From Candidatus Cloacimonadota bacterium (GTDB taxonomy: Bacteria > Cloacimonadota > Cloacimonadia > Cloacimonadales > Cloacimonadaceae), in contig JAQUJJ010000001.1 in NCBI GenBank assembly GCA_028681035.1, positions 9,682 to 73,681 of the forward strand: DNA of 64,000 nucleotides, in the 5' to 3' direction. Below, one piece after another: positions 1-7,925 of this stretch. The number at the start of each line of letters is the position of its first letter. Position 1 is the stretch's first letter. Position numbers and translations under genes: made by a program. A model generated the notes under the pieces. That model saw only the letters and a list, made by a program, of their open reading frames with translations. It searched no databases and was not told where the DNA came from.

Positions 1-34
1 TGCCAAAGACATCGCCAAAGAAGAGTATTCTCAC

Positions 35-1606
35 CTATTTTGCCATTGCAATCTGGCGTGTTTCGCGAATAACAGTTACTTTAATTTGACCGGGATACTG
101 CACTTGTTTTTCAATTGACGCTGCAATTTCGGTTGCCAATAATGCGGTAGTTCCTTCATCCACAACGCTCGGCTCTACAATAATGCGTAGTTCGCGTCCA
201 GCTTGTATAGCATAAGACTTGCTTACGCCTTCCACAGAATTGGCAATATCTTCTAGCTTGGCAAGACGCTGCATATAGGTTTCCAGCATTTCGCGTCTAG
301 CTCCAGGACGTGCTCCAGAAATGGCATCGGAGGCTTGAACTAAAGCAGCATATACGGACGTGGCTTCAACTTCTTCATGGTGAGCCTCGATAGCGTTAAC
401 GATCAGTTTGCCTTCGCCATTCTTGCGGGCAAGGTTTGCTCCGATTATGGCATGGGTGCCATCAAATTCATGGTCAACAGCTTTTCCGATATCATGAAGC
501 ATACCTGTTCTGCGAGCTATTTCCTGGTCTAAACCAAGCTCGGCTGCCAGTATGCCACAAATCCAAGCTGCTTCAATGGAGTGTTGTAAGACATTCTGTC
601 CATAACTGGTACGGTAATGGAGGCGTCCCAATACTTTAATAAGATTTGGGGAGATATTGTGGATGTTGGTTTCCAGAACTGCTTTCTCACCTATCTTAGT
701 AAGGGTTTCGTCCATTTCTTTGGTGGTTTTAGCAACTACTTCTTCAATCCTTCCCGGATGGATTCTACCATCGGAGATTAGCTTCTCTAGAGATAAACGA
801 GCTATCTCTCTACGAACTGGATCGAAACATGAAAGCACGACTGCTTCGGGAGTATCGTCTATAATAAGATCAACACCAGAGGCTTTTTCGAAGGTACGAA
901 TGTTTCTACCTTCTCTGCCGATAATACGACCCTTCATTTCATCTGACGGAAGCGATACGACGGAAACGGTTGTTTCAGAAACATGGTCAACAGCCATCCG
1001 TTGGATAGCTGTAGATAGAATTTCCGCAGCTTTCTTACTCGTATCTAGTTTCAGTTGTTCAATAGTTAAGCGGGCGTCATTAGCTGCTACTTGGCGAGCT
1101 TGGGAGATTAGTTCTTCACGTAAACGAGCAACCGCTTCTTCGCGGGTTAGCCCTGCAATCTCGGCAAGCTTGCTTTTTTGGTCAGTAATAATTGTCTCAT
1201 ATTCTGTCTTTTTATGGCTTAACTCGTCTTCCTTACTTTTTAGTTTCCTTTCTTGTTCGGTTAAGTTGTTCTCTTTTACATCTAGAGAATCAAGCCTTTT
1301 ATCCAATGTTCCAAGGCGCTCATTGTATTTCTTTTCTTGCACGCGCAGTTCTTTTTGGCGTTCCTTGATTTCTTCGTCCATTATCCGCTTTTGTTTGAAC
1401 CACTCTTCTCGGGCTTCTAACATCGCAGTTTTCTTGGCATTATCGGCTTCTTTTTTAGCGTCTTTCTTGATATCTTCTGCGATTTGTGATGCTTGAGAGA
1501 TAAGCTTAAAAGTGCTGTTGCGCCTAACAATATAGATGATAAGCGCAATTACAAAACCGATAAGCAGCCCTATTCCAAGTGCTAGGATGGGATTTATTGC
1601 TTGCAT
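35..1606 (-). CDS. rny: Ribonuclease Y
   Basis: Membrane-anchored endoribonuclease that starts mRNA decay. The 523 residues show an N-terminal membrane segment (about 7-27), a long charged coiled coil (about 35-190), a KH RNA-binding domain carrying GRIIGREGRNIR (about 225-290) and an HD hydrolase domain whose metal motif reads HDIGK (about 370). Length and order match the family. It is the last complete gene of the infC-zapA cluster and follows the probable 6S RNA. The ATG start places the membrane anchor at the extreme N-terminus, as expected. Confidence 0.97.
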   Translation of the reverse strand: MQAINPILALGIGLLIGFVIALIIYIVRRNSTFKLISQASQIAEDIKKDAKKEADNAKKTAMLEAREEWFKQKRIMDEEIKERQKELRVQEKKYNERLGTLDKRLDSLDVKENNLTEQERKLKSKEDELSHKKTEYETIITDQKSKLAEIAGLTREEAVARLREELISQARQVAANDARLTIEQLKLDTSKKAAEILSTAIQRMAVDHVSETTVSVVSLPSDEMKGRIIGREGRNIRTFEKASGVDLIIDDTPEAVVLSCFDPVRREIARLSLEKLISDGRIHPGRIEEVVAKTTKEMDETLTKIGEKAVLETNIHNISPNLIKVLGRLHYRTSYGQNVLQHSIEAAWICGILAAELGLDQEIARRTGMLHDIGKAVDHEFDGTHAIIGANLARKNGEGKLIVNAIEAHHEEVEATSVYAALVQASDAISGARPGARREMLETYMQRLAKLEDIANSVEGVSKSYAIQAGRELRIIVEPSVVDEGTTALLATEIAASIEKQVQYPGQIKVTVIRETRQIAMAK

Positions 1607-1639
1607 ATAAACAATCCTTTTTTTGTAAATCTATGAAAC

Positions 1640-1800
1640 TTTGGAGATCCAAAGCGAATTAAAGTGCCCGCATGAACCGTGTATGCTTGTCCTTACAAAG
1701 CCAAGCATTAAGTGGGTATCTACCTTGTGAGCTTTATGTATCCGGAGCTTGCCGGCTCGCACGCCACTCATGGCACGATTCCCGATATTTTATTAGCTTT
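1640..1800 (-). ncRNA. ssrS: Probable 6S RNA between zapA and rny
   Basis: The 226 bp between zapA and rny has no credible ORF but folds into a long rod on the minus strand. GUGCC (1776-1772) pairs with GGCAC (1668-1664). Inside this, AUGA pairs with UCAU, CGUG with CACG and CAAGC with GCUUG, separated by internal loops. A long imperfect hairpin with bulges is the architecture of 6S RNA, the RNA polymerase-binding regulator, and 6S genes commonly lie next to zapA. The ends given are approximate. The family assignment rests on position and shape rather than a matched consensus, so another structured RNA is possible. Confidence 0.55.
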
Positions 1801-1832
1801 TATACAACTCATAACACGAATTCTGCAGGCAA

Positions 1833-2102
1833 TTATACTTCAGGAATGATCATTGAGATCATCTGATTCATGCGTTCAAGATCAGAGCTTAACTCGCTGT
1901 TCTTGTCGCCTAGTAAAAATATCTGTTCTTGTTGTTGAAGGCAGACTAGCAGCAGGATTTTGGTAAAATCGAGGTTTTCGTAGCTTGCAGTTAGTTCCCC
2001 GATTTGACGGTTTATCTCGTCAGCTATCCTTTTTGTTCGAAGAGGATCATCGCTACGCAAACGAAAGCGTCGCCCGAAAATCTCCACTTCAACAGATTGC
2101 AT
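1833..2102 (-). CDS. zapA: Cell division protein ZapA
   Basis: An 89-residue ZapA-family protein, a small FtsZ-ring stabiliser. The N-terminus (VEIFGRRFRLRSDDP) forms the typical beta head and is followed by an amphipathic helix (about 20-45) and a C-terminal coiled coil. Length and the RRFRLRS pattern fit the family. It begins 3 bp after the coiled-coil gene upstream and is followed by the probable 6S RNA, so it sits at the end of the pheST transcription unit. Confidence 0.88.
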   Translation of the reverse strand: MQSVEVEIFGRRFRLRSDDPLRTKRIADEINRQIGELTASYENLDFTKILLLVCLQQQEQIFLLGDKNSELSSDLERMNQMISMIIPEV

Positions 2103-2105
2103 GGT

Positions 2106-2429
2106 TTATTCCCCACCTTCAATAAGGGGGAAAATGCTATCAATTTTCTTAATCGCACCTTCAGCTATGCTCTCGAACCCTGAAAGCATTTTTTGGAGCT
2201 CGTTGTAACGGTTTTCCAGTGTGTTAAATTCGTTTTGTAAAGTCTGTAATTTCTGCGCTTGCTCGCTGCTAGTTTGTCCACTTTCTTCAATCTGACTGAA
2301 GAGCTGAAAGTTTTCCTCAGAAAGCTGCTTATTTTGTGTTTCCATTTCTTCCAGTCTCTTTTTATCAAGAGTGTACTGGTCAATTAACTTCTGTATTTTG
2401 TCTTGTAAATTCACTGCATGATTTTCCAT
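2106..2429 (-). CDS. Small coiled-coil protein between pheT and zapA
   Basis: A 107-residue acidic protein that is almost entirely heptad-like: residues 8-90 are rich in Glu, Gln, Lys and Leu, with no signal peptide or membrane segment. It starts 7 bp after pheT and ends 3 bp before zapA, so it is very probably co-translated with ZapA. ZapB and several other Z-ring partners are short coiled coils, so a divisome role is plausible. That is inference from position and helix content, since the sequence is too simple for a family call. Confidence 0.75.
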   Translation of the reverse strand: MENHAVNLQDKIQKLIDQYTLDKKRLEEMETQNKQLSEENFQLFSQIEESGQTSSEQAQKLQTLQNEFNTLENRYNELQKMLSGFESIAEGAIKKIDSIFPLIEGGE

Positions 2430-2436
2430 AATCTTA

Positions 2437-4992
2437 TTACCTCAAGTTTATTTGCCAAGTGTTCTTTAGTTTTGTCTTCACAGAATCAACAAGATGATCA
2501 ATGCGTTCATCTGTCAATGTTTTTTCCAAATCCTGAAACTTTACGTGAATTGAAAGGCTCCTATAACCGCTTGGTATCTGCTTTCCGCGGTACTCATCAA
2601 AAACTGTTAATTCGTTAATTAATGTGCTATCGACGCTTTTTATGCTAGCAGCGATGTCATGATAAGGAATGCTTTCCTCTATAAGAAATGAGATATCCCT
2701 TGTAACTGCGGGATAGCGGGGTATTGGGACAAATGTTAAACGATTGTGACGTGTAGCTTCTGTTAATAAACTAGCGTCGAAATGCAGAACCCAAACATCT
2801 TGTTTAAGTTCTATCAGGTCAATCCCGAAACTTTCCGCCACCGAAGCCGACAACTTGCCAAAATATCCTATATCCGTTCCATTGATGCTGTAGGATACAG
2901 ATTCCTGCTTATTGAGAAAGGGTAAACACGCTTGTTTCGACTGGTAGCTTGATATACCTATAAGTTCCAGCAACTCATCAAGCATCCCTTTAACAGTAGT
3001 TTCTCCGAGCAGCGTGGCTTTTTCTTGCCAGTGTTCTTCGCGTAAGTTTCCGCTTAGGATTGCGCTTAGATACATCGGCTCAGTAATCAGACCATCCTTG
3101 CTTGTATATGCCTTTCCTAATTCAAACAGTTTAATGTCTCGTTCGCCGTGATTAAAGTTATAAGCAAGATTTTGCAGAAGTTGGGGAATCAGCGAGGTAC
3201 GCATTACGCTCATTGTCCCGCTCTGTGGATTCTTCAGCTTTATCATTTGCATTTCTGGTTCTGTTTCTTGATATCCCAGTTTTACCATTAGAGCTGGATC
3301 AGTAAAGCTATAGTTAAGCGTCTCAAAACATCCTCGGCTAACAATATAATCTGTCATTTGCCGCATAAGCCGGTATGCGTGCCTATCCATTATCCTGCTT
3401 GGCAGAGTTTTAACTGGAACTTTATCGTATCCATCCAATCTTGCCAGTTCCTCAATCAAATCAATCTCTCGCTCTAAATCCTTTCTGTAGGTGGGAACTT
3501 CGAAATACAAGGAGTGAATGCAATCTGGGAGCTCAGAGAATTCAGTTATTCCCTGTTTCAGTTCTTCGCCATGGTGACAATATACTTCTGAGATATCGCT
3601 TATCACACCAGGTTTCCAGCTTCCGTATTGCAAGAACTTTAGCCCTAGCTTACCGAGATAGTCTTTAATGGTATCAGATTCCAGCGGGTAACCGATCACC
3701 TGTTCATAACGAGCAGGTCTGATTCCCAAAATGATGGACTGGGATGGATTGCTCCAATTATCATACACCTTTTCACACAATTCAGCACCCGTCAAATCGC
3801 AAATCAATTGAGTTGCCCTCTTTGATACCTCATCAACAGAACGATCGCTTAAGTGCCTCTCAAAGCGGTAAGATGAATCTGTGCTTATCTTATGTTTATA
3901 GGATGTTTTGCGGATTGAGCCAGGATGGAAAGCAGCGGTTTCAAGAGCTATATTTACACTTCCTTCGCCAATTGCGGATAAATCTCCCCCCATAACCCCA
4001 GCCAAAGCTGATGGTTTTTCTCCATCTGCGATAACCAGCTCATCTCCATCGAGGAGATAACTTTTGCCATCAAGTGCAGTGAAAGGTTCTTTGGCATTGG
4101 CAAGGCGAATGACAATAGCAGGATTATCCGTTTTCTGGGGAATTGCCCAAAGCTTATCATAATCGAAAGCATGCAAGGGATGCCCGTATTCTAACAGCAC
4201 ATAGTTAGTGATATCTACGAGGTTGTTGATAGGTCGTAATCCAGATTTTATCAGTGCGCGCTTCATCCATAGGGGAGATTGGGCAATAGAAACATTTCTG
4301 AATACACGGGCTAGATAGCGGGGACAAAGCTCACTTTCATTATTGATAAGGGTTAGAGGAAGTTCTTGGGCAGCAAATGTCTTAGTCTGTAAAACTATTT
4401 CAGGGAGCTTGAGAGGTCTATTCAGCTTAGCAGAAAGGTCTCTGGCAATCCCTATATATCCTAGTAAATCTGGACGGTTTGGCGTTATCTCCAGTTCAAA
4501 GATAGTATCTGGAAGTTCGTATAGCTCGTTTGCGCTTATACCTATTGCAGTCTCATCTGGAAGTTCGATAATACCCGCATGGTTATCTGATATTCCTAAT
4601 TCCTTCTCAGAGCACAGCATCCCGTGTGATTCTACACCTCTAATCTTTGCCTTGGTAATCGTTATATCTGCAAGTTCAGTTCCGGGCATAGCGATTAGTG
4701 CCATCATGCCAGATTTGCAATTGGGCGCACCACAGATAACTTGCACATACCCGTCTTCAGTTTTTTCAGGATAGGGATATGCTCCCACATCCACTGTGCA
4801 ACTCTGCAAATGGTCGGATTTGGGAACAGCTACTGCGCTGATAACTTTGGCACTAAAAACGCTATCTGGCAGGGCTTGTAAGCGTTTTACGCTTTCAACT
4901 TCGATACCGGCGAAGGTTAGCAGTGTCTCAAGTTCTTCCACTGATACGGGCAAATCGATATATTTGGATAGCCAGTTCAAGGATATCTTCAT
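2437..4992 (-). CDS. pheT: Phenylalanine--tRNA ligase beta subunit
   Basis: Beta subunit of the alpha2-beta2 enzyme that charges tRNA-Phe. At 851 residues it has the full bacterial arrangement: a tRNA-binding OB-fold domain (about 40-155), the B3/B4 editing region (about 210-380), B5 (about 400-490), a catalytic-like core (about 500-700) and a C-terminal FDX-ACB anticodon-binding domain (about 755-851). It overlaps pheS by 4 bp (ATGA type), so translation is coupled to the alpha subunit. Confidence 0.97.
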   Translation of the reverse strand: MKISLNWLSKYIDLPVSVEELETLLTFAGIEVESVKRLQALPDSVFSAKVISAVAVPKSDHLQSCTVDVGAYPYPEKTEDGYVQVICGAPNCKSGMMALIAMPGTELADITITKAKIRGVESHGMLCSEKELGISDNHAGIIELPDETAIGISANELYELPDTIFELEITPNRPDLLGYIGIARDLSAKLNRPLKLPEIVLQTKTFAAQELPLTLINNESELCPRYLARVFRNVSIAQSPLWMKRALIKSGLRPINNLVDITNYVLLEYGHPLHAFDYDKLWAIPQKTDNPAIVIRLANAKEPFTALDGKSYLLDGDELVIADGEKPSALAGVMGGDLSAIGEGSVNIALETAAFHPGSIRKTSYKHKISTDSSYRFERHLSDRSVDEVSKRATQLICDLTGAELCEKVYDNWSNPSQSIILGIRPARYEQVIGYPLESDTIKDYLGKLGLKFLQYGSWKPGVISDISEVYCHHGEELKQGITEFSELPDCIHSLYFEVPTYRKDLEREIDLIEELARLDGYDKVPVKTLPSRIMDRHAYRLMRQMTDYIVSRGCFETLNYSFTDPALMVKLGYQETEPEMQMIKLKNPQSGTMSVMRTSLIPQLLQNLAYNFNHGERDIKLFELGKAYTSKDGLITEPMYLSAILSGNLREEHWQEKATLLGETTVKGMLDELLELIGISSYQSKQACLPFLNKQESVSYSINGTDIGYFGKLSASVAESFGIDLIELKQDVWVLHFDASLLTEATRHNRLTFVPIPRYPAVTRDISFLIEESIPYHDIAASIKSVDSTLINELTVFDEYRGKQIPSGYRSLSIHVKFQDLEKTLTDERIDHLVDSVKTKLKNTWQINLR

Positions 4993-6023
4993 CTGGATTC
5001 TCCCTTAAACTGCCGCAACATACGCAGGTCGTTTTCAAATAATATCCGCATATCGGGAATGTTGTATTTTAACATGGCAATGCGTTCTATACCAAGCCCA
5101 AAAGCGAAACCTGTGTATATCTCGGAATCAATGCCAAGAATGTTAAACACATTGGGATCCACCATTCCTGCGCCGCCCATTTCCAGCCAACCGGAGTATT
5201 TACACACCCTGCATCCTGCTCCGCCACATGCCACACAAGAGATATCCATCTCTGCGCTTGGCTCTGTAAACGGGAAGAAATGAGGGCGTATCCTGCTGCC
5301 CGCATTTGCACCAAACATAATAGATGCAAATTGTGAGAGGGTATCTGTCATATCCGCCAAACTAATTCCTTTGTCCACCACTAAAGCTTCCACCTGATGG
5401 AAAACAGGGGAGTGAGAAGGATCAGGTTTGTCGTTTCGATAACACCTTCCGGGAGAGATAATCCTAATGGGAGGGGCATATCTTTCCATCACCCTAATCT
5501 GAACAGTTGAAGTCTGGGTGCGCAACAAGCCACCATTTTCCAGATAGAAAGTATCTGCGAGATTACGGGAGGGATGGTTAGCAGGAGTATTAAGCGCATC
5601 GAAGTTATGGAAATCGTCTTCGATATCTGGTCCTTCTGCGATCTCAAAACCCATGCTTAAGAAAACATCGTCAATCTCTCTGCGGATAATAGTAAGAGGG
5701 TGAAACCCACCACGAGAACCATGAATTCCCTGCATGGATAAATCAATAGCTTTACCGCCTTCACGGTTATTCCACGCTGCTTCTTTAACCTTTTGGCTTT
5801 GTGCCTCCAGCAATGTCTCAATCCTGTTACGGCTTTCGTTGATTAGATTTCCAAAAGCTGGACGTTCATCCGCGGGTAGCTCTCTCAAACGGGCATAGAG
5901 CCCGTTTAGCAGACTCTTTTTGCCTAAATACTGAGCTTTCACGTTCATCACGTCATTAGGATTCTGGCAAGCCAAAATGTCTGTTTCGGCTTGCCGAACT
6001 AGTTCTATCAACTGCTCTCGCAA
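4989..6023 (-). CDS. pheS: Phenylalanine--tRNA ligase alpha subunit
   Basis: Catalytic subunit of PheRS (344 residues). A class II synthetase core follows an N-terminal coiled coil (about 1-85). Motif 2 is seen as GRCYRNDKPDPSHSPVFHQ and motif 3 as FGLGIERIAMLKY. Four cysteines in CVACGGAGCRVC (about 270) form a zinc-like knuckle. The start is TTG, preceded by AAGGAAA at a suitable distance, and no better ATG lies nearby. It follows rplT after about 98 bp and overlaps pheT by 4 bp. Confidence 0.97.
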   Translation of the reverse strand: MREQLIELVRQAETDILACQNPNDVMNVKAQYLGKKSLLNGLYARLRELPADERPAFGNLINESRNRIETLLEAQSQKVKEAAWNNREGGKAIDLSMQGIHGSRGGFHPLTIIRREIDDVFLSMGFEIAEGPDIEDDFHNFDALNTPANHPSRNLADTFYLENGGLLRTQTSTVQIRVMERYAPPIRIISPGRCYRNDKPDPSHSPVFHQVEALVVDKGISLADMTDTLSQFASIMFGANAGSRIRPHFFPFTEPSAEMDISCVACGGAGCRVCKYSGWLEMGGAGMVDPNVFNILGIDSEIYTGFAFGLGIERIAMLKYNIPDMRILFENDLRMLRQFKGESR

Positions 6024-6121
6024 AGTGCTTTCCTTATCAGGGCGTTACGGTTATGGGTTTTATTGGCTAAAGTTATTATCCTTTTTGCCATTGTACACAG
6101 CTAAGTGTGTGAAATGTTCGT

Positions 6122-6472
6122 TTACAAACCTTTGGCAATCTCCACCAAGCGAGCGAATGCCGGAGCATCGTGCCAAGCAAGATGAGCAAGGGTTTTACGG
6201 TTAATATCTATATTAGCTTTATTCAAACCATTGATAAACTTGCTGTAGCTCATATCGTTAATGCGGCAGGCAGCGTTTATACGGGTAATCCACAATCTAC
6301 GGAACTGGCGTTTTTTTAGTTTACGGTGGGCAAATGAAAAAGCCATTCCACGTTCGACAGTTTGTCTAGCAACGCGGTATGTTTTACTCCGGCAACCAAA
6401 AAAGCCCCGGGCTTTGAGCATATATTTCTTTCTTCTACGATGGGCGGCGACATTATTTGCACTTCTTGGCAT
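6122..6472 (-). CDS. rplT: 50S ribosomal protein L20
   Basis: Ribosomal protein L20, an early 23S rRNA-binding assembly protein. The 116-residue length, the basic N-terminal extension (MPRSANNVAAHRRRKK) and the conserved block INGLNKANIDINRKTLAHLA are diagnostic. It lies 15 bp after rpmI in the classic infC-rpmI-rplT order, an operon often autoregulated by L20 or IF3 in other bacteria. Confidence 0.98.
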   Translation of the reverse strand: MPRSANNVAAHRRRKKYMLKARGFFGCRSKTYRVARQTVERGMAFSFAHRKLKKRQFRRLWITRINAACRINDMSYSKFINGLNKANIDINRKTLAHLAWHDAPAFARLVEIAKGL

Positions 6473-6487
6473 CTTCTCATTCCTCTC

Positions 6488-6682
6488 TTATAATCCCAGC
6501 ATCCGGTAAATTCTGCCTTCATCACATTTGCGAACTATGGCACTCTTGCGAAGGTTACGTTTCAGTTTTGGCGATTTCTTGGTTTTAATGTGTGCGCTTT
6601 TGGCATGATGACGCACAATCTTACCCGATCCGGTAACCTTGAAACGCTTGGCGGCAGATCTGTTTGTTTTGATCTTAGGCAT
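6488..6682 (-). CDS. rpmI: 50S ribosomal protein L35
   Basis: Ribosomal protein L35, 64 residues. [21 protein letters not shown] at the start and the following run of basic residues are characteristic, and the length is exact for the family. It lies between infC and rplT as in most bacteria. Confidence 0.98.
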   Translation of the reverse strand: MPKIKTNRSAAKRFKVTGSGKIVRHHAKSAHIKTKKSPKLKRNLRKSAIVRKCDEGRIYRMLGL

Positions 6683-6767
6683 TTTCTATCTCCTTAGGTA
6701 CATTAATACTTATCTTAAAAGCCTTAAACAAAAGGCTCTTTTTATCGATATTTTGTTTCTGGTAAAT

Positions 6768-7520
6768 CTATATGGTCTCTGGTTCCTTTTTCTTTCTCGG
6801 GGGCTTTACAGCCTTGGGTTCTGCTATTTTAACTACAGTTTCCACAACTGGGATTTCAATAGTTTCTTCAGCAACAGCAGCAGGTATTACAGCAGCTACG
6901 TCAACAGGAGATTCAACCGTTTCAACAGCCCCATCGCCTGGGTTGGCTTCTTTAGCAAGGATACGGTCAATTTCCTTTTTGGGGGATACAACCATGGAAA
7001 GCAGGTTTCTATCCGATACTGGTTCGCTATCGATATCCACAATGTAGCCAAGTTCAGCTTTCAGCTTGTCCAAAACTCTGTAACCAAGTTCCTTATGAGC
7101 CATCTGGCGTCCCCTGAATCTAATGGTGAATTTCACCTTGTTGTGTTGCTTCAGGAATTTGATGGCGTTGTTTTTCTTGAAGTTAAAATCGTGCTCTTCA
7201 GTATTAGGCCCGAACTTGATTTCTTTCACTTCCACTTCATGTTGTTTCTTGCGAGCTTCTTTGGCTTTCTTTTCTTTCTCGAAGTAGTATTTGCTAAAAT
7301 CCAAAATACGGCATACTGGCGGATCGATATTGGGGGATATCTCTACGAGATCGAGATTGGCTTCTTCCGCTCTACGCAGAGCTTCACGTACGGATACCAC
7401 ACCAATTTGTTTGCCATCGGCACCAATCAAGCGAACTTTATCCGCACTGATTTGGTTGTTGATACGCTCTTTTGGAACCACTTCCTTGGTTCTGGCTTTA
7501 CCCTTTTTGATCCGGATTAT
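6768..7520 (-). CDS. infC: Translation initiation factor IF-3 with non-AUG start and long acidic tail
   Basis: IF-3 binds the 30S subunit and checks start-codon choice. The N-domain begins near INNQISADKVRLIG and the C-domain contains KEIKFGPNTEEHDFNFK and FRGRQMAHKELG. The first standard start in frame (GTG, 7481) would clip the basic N-terminus. Thirteen codons upstream, AUA (7520) and AUC (7517) follow GGAGG at 5 and 8 nt spacing, with no in-frame ATG between, so a rare start as in other infC genes is likely. About 60 residues after the C-domain form an unusual Ala/Val/Glu/Pro-rich tail ending in a basic cluster. Total is about 249 residues against the usual 170-180. Confidence 0.93.
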   Translation of the reverse strand: MIRIKKGKARTKEVVPKERINNQISADKVRLIGADGKQIGVVSVREALRRAEEANLDLVEISPNIDPPVCRILDFSKYYFEKEKKAKEARKKQHEVEVKEIKFGPNTEEHDFNFKKNNAIKFLKQHNKVKFTIRFRGRQMAHKELGYRVLDKLKAELGYIVDIDSEPVSDRNLLSMVVSPKKEIDRILAKEANPGDGAVETVESPVDVAAVIPAAVAEETIEIPVVETVVKIAEPKAVKPPRKKKEPETI

Positions 7521-7548
7521 AAGAACCTCCTTCTTACCGGAAATGAAA

Positions 7549-7581
7549 CAGGCGGCATTCTCATCTAAAGAATTCCGCCTG
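7549..7581 (-). promoter_or_regulatory. Stem-loop in the infC leader
   Basis: CAGGCGG (7549-7555) is complementary to CCGCCTG (7575-7581) across a 19-nt loop. On the minus strand it ends about 22 nt before the infC Shine-Dalgarno sequence. No U-run follows, so it looks like a leader element controlling translation or mRNA stability rather than a terminator. Whether IF3 or L20 acts on it is unknown. Confidence 0.45.
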
Positions 7582-7925
7582 CTTCACAGTAACATTTTAT
7601 CTTTATGTCTATGTTTCATAGCCTTACGAACACATCAGGTAGTAAGGCAGAAGCATGCGGCTTCATTTCTCTGCGCATAACATTTGAAGTGGCAGTTTCT
7701 GTCAAGCAGAGAATGATTCAAACAAATCTGTCGGCTTGCTTCGTGCCAAAATTAAAGTAGTAGCTTAGTTTTATCTTTTGCGATGGTTAATTCTTCCAGC
7801 TAGCATCTTGATGATAAAATTAAAAGATGCTAGCTCCCATTTACTGCTAAAAGAAAACATCCTCACAATAACCTGTCTCGAATGAACATAATCTAGGCTA
7901 CAGAAGATACAGAATAGCTGGCAAG
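7582..7925. other. Gene-free stretch with a 12-bp perfect hairpin
   Basis: 344 bp between the infC leader and the thioredoxin-like secreted protein gene. It should contain the infC operon promoter, though I cannot pick one with confidence. A perfect 12-bp inverted repeat, AGCTAGCATCTT (7798-7809) and its complement (7824-7835), lies about 90 bp past the stop of the 7926-9824 gene. It could end or protect that mRNA although no U-tract follows on either strand. Confidence 0.5.

Noticed and set aside
657..1496. 279-residue open frame on the plus strand
   Set aside because: It lies wholly antisense to rny, its composition is Ser/Ile/Arg-rich as expected of a shadow frame, and it has no ribosome binding site.
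6639..7568. 309-residue open frame on the plus strand
   Set aside because: Antisense to infC. The Phe/Tyr/Leu-rich sequence is a shadow of lysine-, glutamate- and asparagine-rich coding.
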